Origin: Pratylenchus scribneri
Lineage: Eukaryota; Nematoda; Chromadorea; Rhabditida; Pratylenchidae
DNA: 64,000 bases
Reading direction: 5' to 3'
Assembly (NCBI GenBank): GCA_030063045.1
Contig: JAQSEB010000018.1
Location: forward strand, 1 to 64,000
The translations under genes and the position numbers were made by a program. The notes under the pieces were generated by a model. It was not told where the DNA came from. It ran no database searches and saw nothing but the letters and a program-made list of their open reading frames with translations. Positions 57,260-64,000 of this stretch are shown here, one piece after another; position 1 is the first letter of the stretch; each line of letters opens with the position of its first letter.

Positions 57260-58523
57260 AATTTATTAATTTTGATGATCTTTGGTTGGTTAATTCATTG
57301 AAATATCCCTAACCAATTTACGAAAGTTTTTACCCTTTTAATCCCATTCCATCCTGCAAAATTCAATTTTCATAGCCCCCAGCATTTTTATTCGCGAATA
57401 ACACATTCCGTCGTGGTCACAGCTCACAGGTCATTGGCCAATTTTCAATTCTTTCATCCTTTCACCACTTCGTTTTTTACCTTTTCATTTTCATCTTTTC
57501 CCTTTCCCCATACCCAAACCCATTCGATTAATTCCCCGGCTATTCTATTTGAATTTTTCATTGATTTGTGTAAATTCTGCTAAAAAAGTGGTAAAAAGCA
57601 TAAATCAATTTGGCGTTTAGCTCTTTGTTTCGCTTTCGTACATCCCAGTTTCGGGTCCTGTTTGGCCAGACTTCTCCTTTTTTTACCAAATTTGCATAAT
57701 TTTTGTTTACTTAAGAAAAGGATCCATCAAAAATCAAATCAGAATTCACTGTTTAGGAGCACACAAGTTGATTTCCATGATTTATTATTAGCGAAATCCT
57801 TTTATTTTCTATTTTTAAATAAATGAAATATTTAATTGCGTCTAATTTTTTGTCTTTCCAATAATTTATATTTCCTATCCATTATACCAATTCCAAACTA
57901 TTTTATTACTTTTTCAAATTTCCCCATAAATTTGCCTATAATATTTTCCAATCCTTCTTTCCCATTCAAATTCAAAATTAGGTCAAACTTTTTTTCCACA
58001 ACTTTCCAACTTCCGAATATTAGCCCAAGGCAACATGCAAATATGTGCACAAAAATGGGCGGATTAGGCTATTTCTTGGCCCACTACCCATTAAATACAA
58101 GTGTCCATTATCTTATCCTTTCATTCATTCAAATGGAAATGAAAAATTACTTTCATTTTGCCCGAAGCCATATTATTCAATTAATGGGAAAAAATGAGCT
58201 TTTCATTTTCACATCGTTTTCTGACCTAGATAAAATCTCCCGCCTAATCCCCCAACCCCCACCTCTTTTTTTAGCCAATATTTTTGTTTGTTATTTAAGG
58301 AAAAATGATGGAACTCTCCTATAAATGAATAATTCTATCGCTTTGACCTATGGGAAAATTCTAAAATAAAAGGCTATTTAAGTGGGGACAAATAAAAATA
58401 TTAAAATATCCAAAAGTAAAAAATCATTTTTTTCAGATAAGAAATTTAAAGAAAAAATTTTTGCATTTTTTGATTTAGCTTCTTTAAATTGTTCATCAAT
58501 CTACAAAAATAACGAAAATAATA
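57260..58523. other. Upstream region of the multi-exon gene, no supported gene
   Basis: A 160-codon open stretch at 57836-58324 begins at TTG rather than ATG, is dominated by Phe, Ile, Leu, Asn and Pro codons from T-rich DNA, and has no recognisable domain. I do not call it a gene. The region presumably contains the promoter and 5' untranslated part of the gene starting at 58524. Confidence 0.5.
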
Positions 58524-61500
58524 ATGGCTGATTCAGTTAACAAAGCTGCTGCTACTGGGGTAAATTGTTTTTTAAATTAATTTTATTTGTTTTTTTTTGA
58601 TTTCTAAAATTTTTATTTATATTTTTAGATAAATTAAAAAATAATTTTTAAATTTATTGAATTAAATTTTTATTTTTTAAATTAAAGAAAATTTTTATTT
58701 TTGTAACTCCTAAATTTATATTATAAAAATTTAAATAATATTATCTATTTTTATTTTTTATTTAATTTAGAATTGATTCTTAATTTTTAATTATTTTAAT
58801 ATTTTTAATTAATCATATTTTAATTTCATTTTCTTTCAAAGCAGCTGTCTCTGCCCGCCACTGGCACAATAATGACCATTCGGGAACGGCCCTCCACAAT
58901 GATTGGATCGGCCAATGACTTTTCAGCACTGTTTGGCGCATTTCGCCGTTCACTTGGCTATGAAATTGACGACGACAATCGAATGCCGAATTGTGTGTTT
59001 GCAAATTGGCCTACAGCACAACAAAAAATTATTGGAAACGGGATGGAAAAGGCAAATAGGTGATTTAAAATTTTTTATTTATTTACTCAAACAAAAAAAT
59101 CAATTTATTTAATTAGGAACTTTAATTTATTTAATTTCTATTTATAATTCTTATTTAATATTATTTAAAAATAATCATTCTCCCAAATTCCAACAAATTT
59201 ATCATAATATATTTTTGTAATTTTTTTCCCCAATAATTCAGCCGAATTTTTATTACCGTGACCTCAACCCGAACTGACCAAGAAAATGCCCAGAAAAGTA
59301 TGCATCTTCAGTTGGAACAAGACAAATCAGTGGAGCGCCGGATTCTTTCAATCCCAGCTCATATCCTCCGATGGATTGGACTAAATTCGGGCGATGAGGT
59401 AATTGGCTGGGGTGGTTTTGAATCATTTTAAATTTTAAAATATAAAACAAAATTTCTGTTAAATAATTACAAATAAAAAAGTTATCATTTCTCTCATTTT
59501 CTCGTAGGTCTCAGTTCAATTGAACAATGATTTGAGCCGGGGATTTTCGGAAGGGAAAGAAGAATTGCCTCCCACCAGCTTCTCAATTTCACGAGTCCAA
59601 GTGAAGGTGCAGCTGGCAGCTTTGCGGTTTGATTTTTCATTTTTTGGAGCAATTTATATAAAAAAAATTTAAAAAATAGTAAATTTTTAATTCCAAATTC
59701 AATTCAAAAAAATTCATCCTCCAATGCCCTTAAAGGGCAATTCCCAAGAGGGCTTCACCTAGCGTGCTTTTATGGCATTTTGACCTACATTCGAAACGTG
59801 GGGCCACCTAATTTTAGTTAGCTCCTTCCGACCAAAATGTGGGGGATCCCAATTTTTGGATATTTCGAAAAGAGCACGCCATTCGCTGCAAATTTTATGG
59901 TCGTATAAATAGAAAGAAGGAATGGATTGGATGAATTGTTTATGGGAAGCAGGGAAGGGAGGAAACAGGCAGTCAGACACTCTCTTTGAAGAAGGCCTTC
60001 CTTCAATTCGCAACACACTATTTCTTTTTTCTCTGAAATCTTTTCCGGCAAAATGAATTAAAAAATTTGTAAATAAAATTAATTTAATTATAATTACCAC
60101 TTTATTAATTAATTTAAAAATAATAAAATACTGCGCTATTCCTTTTTTCTCTGATATCTTTTCCCTAAAATTATTAAAATTAATTTAATTATCATCTTTA
60201 ATAATTAATTCAAGAATAATTTATAAAATTTATTTTTTAAATAAACAATTAAAAAATTTATTATAGAAATTAATTATAAATAAAATTCTTAAATAATTAA
60301 TTTAAAATTTTTTAATAACTTTTCTCTAAAATTATATGTATATTAAAAAAAGAATCATAATAAATTATATTATTTTTCTTTAATAATTAATTCAAAAATT
60401 AAAAATATCCTTTTTGCAGAGAATTTTCCAAACTTTCGCTAAATGCCGACTCGTTGGCCAATTGTTTCCGGCAAACCTTCCTGCATGATGTGCTAAATGT
60501 TGGCCAAAATTGTTTGCTTACTTTTGAATGTTCATCTGCCAGCATTGGCACACAACAAAATGCGCGAAGGAAAAGGAAATGTGTGGAAATGCGGGAAGAA
60601 AACAAAGCAGAGGACGGTAAGCGAGAATTTGAATTCAAAAATATTAAAAAAAATTTTTAATATTAAAATATTTTTTCAATTTTTATTATTATTTTTTATT
60701 TTTCAATTCGAATTAAAAACTTTTTAAAAATATTATTCGAATTTTAATTTTAAAATATTTTAAAATTTTTATTATTTTTATTTTTCAATCTAAATAACAC
60801 GGGTTTGTAGATTTGGAACCGCCCCAACACAAAAAAGGTTTGGCTGCATCCACTTTTAGCGCATTATTTGGTTGGACCGGATTTGATCGAAACGCCAGCA
60901 CTCATCAACAGCAATACACAATTGAGGTCGAAATTTTCGGATTTAATATTAATTAAATTATTAATTTAAATTTTATTTTTTCAGGCAAAAATCCTCGCCC
61001 TCTCTCGTCCTTTGCCTGGAACCGTCAATTTGGATGCCGAAGCACAATTTGGGCTTGTCAAAGAGGGAACCCAAATTGTGTTCTGCCCTGTCGCCGAATC
61101 CGGCCTTTGTTTGTTCGGTGATCCGGCCATAATAAGCAGCAGGTTATTAGAGAGTGAAATAAATCTTTTAATTTTAATAAATGGGTTTAAAATAAATTCG
61201 ACTTATCTTTTGTTATCCCTGGGCAAATATTGGTAATTTTTTTTTGAATTTATTTTTATTTTTCATATTTGATTGTAAAAAAAACAATAAAAAATAGTAT
61301 TTTGGGATAAAATAGGAAGATTTTGGGGTGTAAAAAATCTCCTACTGATTATTCATATGATAAGTACCATAAATTCTATATTAATTGTAATCTATAGGGA
61401 GCGGATCTTTAGTTCGCAAAATAATTGCCTATTTAATTTCAGGAAATTTGCCAAAAATAAGTCTCAAAACACTTAAAAATAGGTAATTTTTGGCTTTGGC

Positions 61501-63699
61501 TTTTTATTGCATTTTTAATATGAAATTATACCTCAAAAAAGTGCCCAAAATAGGTATTCATCAAAAACATGAAATAAATGCATAAAAACAATCATTTTTA
61601 TGGTTTTGGCAAGAAAAAAATAAAATCTAAAAATCCGGTCTCTACCCTCTAGTAATCTTTCATTTTATTTTTGTGTGAATTTATTAATTAGTTGGAAATT
61701 ATTTGACAAATATTATTCAAATTTCATAAAAATAGTTAGTTCTTTCTCATTTTTCATTTTTAACATAATAATTCATAATAAAAAATAAAAATAAAATTAA
61801 AAAAAATTGGATTTTAAAAATTTACATTTTAGTTCTGCTATCAAAGCAATTGAAGAAGATGGAGAAAACAAAACAAAAGATGGAAAAAAGGAAAATGGCA
61901 AGAAAACTGCTGCCGAATCAGTCAAATTGATTGCACAACAATTCAGCGATGAGATGAAATGTCGATGGGAACCGAAGGGCGAAGATCATTGTCTGCTTCA
62001 TAATCAAGATTATAATGTTGTGACCAAGTAGGCTAATTATAATAATTCAATATTAAAAAATTTTATTCAAATTTAAAAAATTTAAATTAATTTTTTTTCA
62101 AATTTCTAAACAATTATTTTCTTCCAAAATTAAAGCCAAAATTATTAAATAATCTCTCGCCCTTTTTCCTCTATTTAAATTTTTTTTCCAAATTATAAGG
62201 CAGGATAATAAAAAATTTATGCATTAAATTTATTTTTTTATTTAGAAAATTTTCGGAATCATCGGACAGCACTGGCAGCCTAAACACACATATTCAACAA
62301 GGGTCGGTCCGACGAAGACGGGGATTAAATCAAAAAATGTATTGAAAATGAAAAATTAATCTAATTAAAATTTTATACATTTCTTGATTAATTGAAAAAT
62401 TTTTAATCAATTTTATTTTTTAGTTATGTTCTGATCACTTATAAAGTTCCAAAAGAAGGGAATGACGAAACAAAATCAACTGAAACTGACAAAAAAGTTT
62501 GCCTTAATGGAAATTAAATTAATTCTTGGTTATTCTCATTTTAGGAACGGCAAATTGTTTGGACCGCTGTCAATTCAACAAATGCAGCAGCCCGAGGGGA
62601 ACGAGGCAAAATTTTCATGAGCCATGAATTGATGGAGGAATTAAAAATTGAACCCGGCGATGAAGTGACTGTTCAATCTGTAAATATAATTTAGGAGAGA
62701 ATATTAAATATATTTTTTAAATTTTATTCAGTTTGATCAGGAAAATAAAATGGCTCAACAAATCAAAATGGAAATTGAAAATTGCGATGAAAGTCGAAAA
62801 TGTCCATCACATCATTGGATGTGGTAATAAATTATTTTTTATTTATTAAATGAGAAATATTAATTTTATAAAATATTTTTAATAAACGAAAATACAAAAT
62901 GTTTTTGTTTTAAGAAAATAAGGAAAAAATTTAAAAAAAAACAAAATTTTCTAACATAAAAATATTTGTTAAAAAAAATAAAAAAAAATTTTTTGTAACA
63001 AAACATTAAATATTTTTAATAAAATACATACAAAATGTTTTTTTAAGAAAAAAAATATTTTTAAGAAAAGCAGAAAACACAAAATGTTTTTAAGAAAACA
63101 TAAAAATACAAAAAGTTTTTAAACAACAAAAACACAAAATTTTTTAAAGCAAACAAAGACATAAAATGTTTTTTAATCAAACAAAAACACAAAATGTATT
63201 TAACAAAATTTATGCTAAACAAATAAAAATTGATTTTAAATAAAAGAAGTTGTTTTTAAATAAAAGAAAAAGACAAAAAAAAATAATTTTATAGTTTATA
63301 CATAAATTTGTTTCCATTAAAATATTAAACATTTAAATCCAATTTTTAGGGGACATCCTAAATGTACCTCATTGTTCCATGTTAATGACATTGTCAACAC
63401 ATTTAAACGGAACTATTCCGGAAGAATCGTCAATTTGAACATTTCAAGTCTGTTTTGATATTTTTAATTTTAACATTTATTTTTTATATTTTGCAGCATA
63501 TTTGAAAGTCGAGGACAAAGAGGTTAAAAAAGCCAAAAAATCAATTAAATCGAATATGTTCGATTATGACGGATTCGAATCTTCGTGTTTAAAATTTCGT
63601 GTAACTGAAATTCAAGCAGGCATTGAGGAGAAAAAATCTGAAGAAACTTCCTCGAATTCTTCAACAAATTCAGTGAGAAATAAATTTTTAATTTTATAA
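58524..63699 (+). CDS. Unrecognised multi-exon protein with repeated barrel-like motifs (13-14 exons)
   Basis: Exons, all phase-compatible: 58524-58559, 58845-59059, 59242-59398, 59508-59626, 60420-60616, 60811-60926, 60985-61142, 61833-62027, 62246-62338, 62424-62496, 62545-62679, 62732-62823, 63350-63447 and 63497-63699 (about 628 aa). If the weak donor at 63448 is not used, the frame ends at TGA 63456-63458 (564 aa). The protein starts MADSVNKAAATG. The word FSALFG occurs twice (NDFSALFGAF and STFSALFGWT). A helix-turn-GD-E-V pattern recurs (ILRWIGLNSGDEVSVQL, ELMEELKIEPGDEVTVQS, with a looser match in LDAEAQFGLVKEGTQIVF). Such strings resemble the double-psi or AbrB-like barrels found before the ATPase domains of Cdc48/PEX1-type AAA proteins. 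That is only a resemblance, and no Walker motif is present in the window. A Cys/His cluster (CDESRKCPSHH...HPKC) may bind zinc. Introns of 790 and 690 bp are long relative to the rest. The function is unknown; the exon structure is well supported. Confidence 0.72.
59690..60060. other. Unusually GC-rich block inside intron 4
   Basis: Most introns of this gene are almost pure A/T, but this one contains about 350 bp of mixed sequence. It includes a near-palindrome GCCCTTAAAGGGC (59727-59739) and a TATAAATA box (about 59903). Frames of 77-113 codons on the minus strand have no recognised domain. It may be a nested non-coding RNA gene, a mobile-element remnant or an unannotated exon. I could not match it to a known snRNA, SL RNA or tRNA. 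Confidence 0.35.
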
Positions 63700-63746
63700 T
63701 TAAATTTTATTTAAAATCAATTTTTAATAAATACTATATAAAAAAT

Positions 63747-64000
63747 GGAGAAATATTTAAAACGAAAAAAAAGTATTGAAAAGGCAAAAAATAAAATGTC
63801 AAGATTTTAATGGTTCAATGATTTGTTCTGAAAATCCAGACCATACTCAAACCCAATCAATAAGATCTAATAGATACTTATTGTTTGACCATATTTAGTC
63901 GGTATCGGTTCTTATAATTTAGGTATTATCTGGGAACAGGCTAGAAAAAAAATTTGCAATTCTCATCTCTTTATACATATTTGATTGTTAAACGATGAAA
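63747..64000. mobile_element. Left part of a further family 1 foldback element, cut by the window edge
   Basis: GAGAAATATTTAAAACG, then GTATTGAAAAGGC, AAAATGTCAAGA and TTTTAATGGTTCAATG match the outer arms of the copies at 53083 and 54682 in order and spacing. The partner arm would lie beyond the window. Confidence 0.55.

Noticed and set aside
57836..58324. A 162-codon open frame upstream of the multi-exon gene
   Set aside because: It starts at TTG, is dominated by residues expected from T-rich DNA, and shows no domain, signal or splice logic.
59759..60100. Minus-strand frame of 113 codons in intron 4
   Set aside because: No domain and no splice partners; it overlaps a second frame and follows the higher GC content of the block. 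The block itself is kept as an open question.
1..64000. tRNA, rRNA or spliceosomal RNA genes
   Set aside because: No cloverleaf with A/B boxes, no rRNA core sequence and no snRNA hallmark could be recognised by eye.

Overview
The window looks like animal, probably nematode, nuclear DNA. The evidence is very AT-rich non-coding sequence, spliced genes with short introns ending in ...TTTTAG/TTTCAG-like acceptors, a BEL/Pao retroelement with a phlebovirus-type glycoprotein module (known from nematode elements such as Ascaris Tas), an intact Ty3/gypsy element and a FLYWCH-carrying inverted-repeat element. A plant-parasitic (tylenchomorph) nematode would fit the small secreted genes, but that is only an inference. 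Nothing suggests a prokaryote, a CRISPR array or an operon.

Layout. (1) Positions 1-36540 are one uninterrupted head-to-tail satellite array with a 64-bp unit, about 570 copies, continuing off the left edge. It contains no gene. It is built from two main unit types and a set of junction variants arranged in domains. Within it, long blocks (about 2,047, 2,618, 4,653, 1,204 and 191 bp) were duplicated in tandem. (2) 36541-44818 is a BEL/Pao element on the minus strand that abuts the satellite exactly. It keeps its 3' LTR and one long pol-env reading frame but lacks gag and a 5' LTR. (3) 45516-46308 holds two exons of an unrecognised minus-strand gene with a foldback element in its intron. (4) 46440-51102 is a complete Ty3/gypsy element on the plus strand: LTRs of 221 bp that look identical, a 5-bp target duplication and one 1329-residue Gag-Pol frame. 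(5) 51383-52589 is a 1.2-kb element with about 170-bp inverted repeats made largely of a 15-bp minisatellite, enclosing a two-exon FLYWCH zinc-finger gene.

(6) 52741-55662 holds two spliced minus-strand genes for predicted secreted proteins. One has five exons, all joined in phase 1, with duplicated exon motifs. The other is a two-exon cysteine-rich protein whose intron is almost wholly foldback transposon. (7) 55663-58523 has no convincing gene but carries two more inverted-repeat elements and a short coding-like fragment. (8) 58524-63699 is a plus-strand gene of at least 13-14 exons encoding an unrecognised protein with repeated barrel-like motifs. A further foldback copy begins at about 63747.

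The region is a satellite array flanked by a transposon-rich gene zone. The transposons of different classes sit mainly in introns, at the array edge and between genes. The host genes show up only when exons are assembled by splice phase, because no single open frame reveals them.
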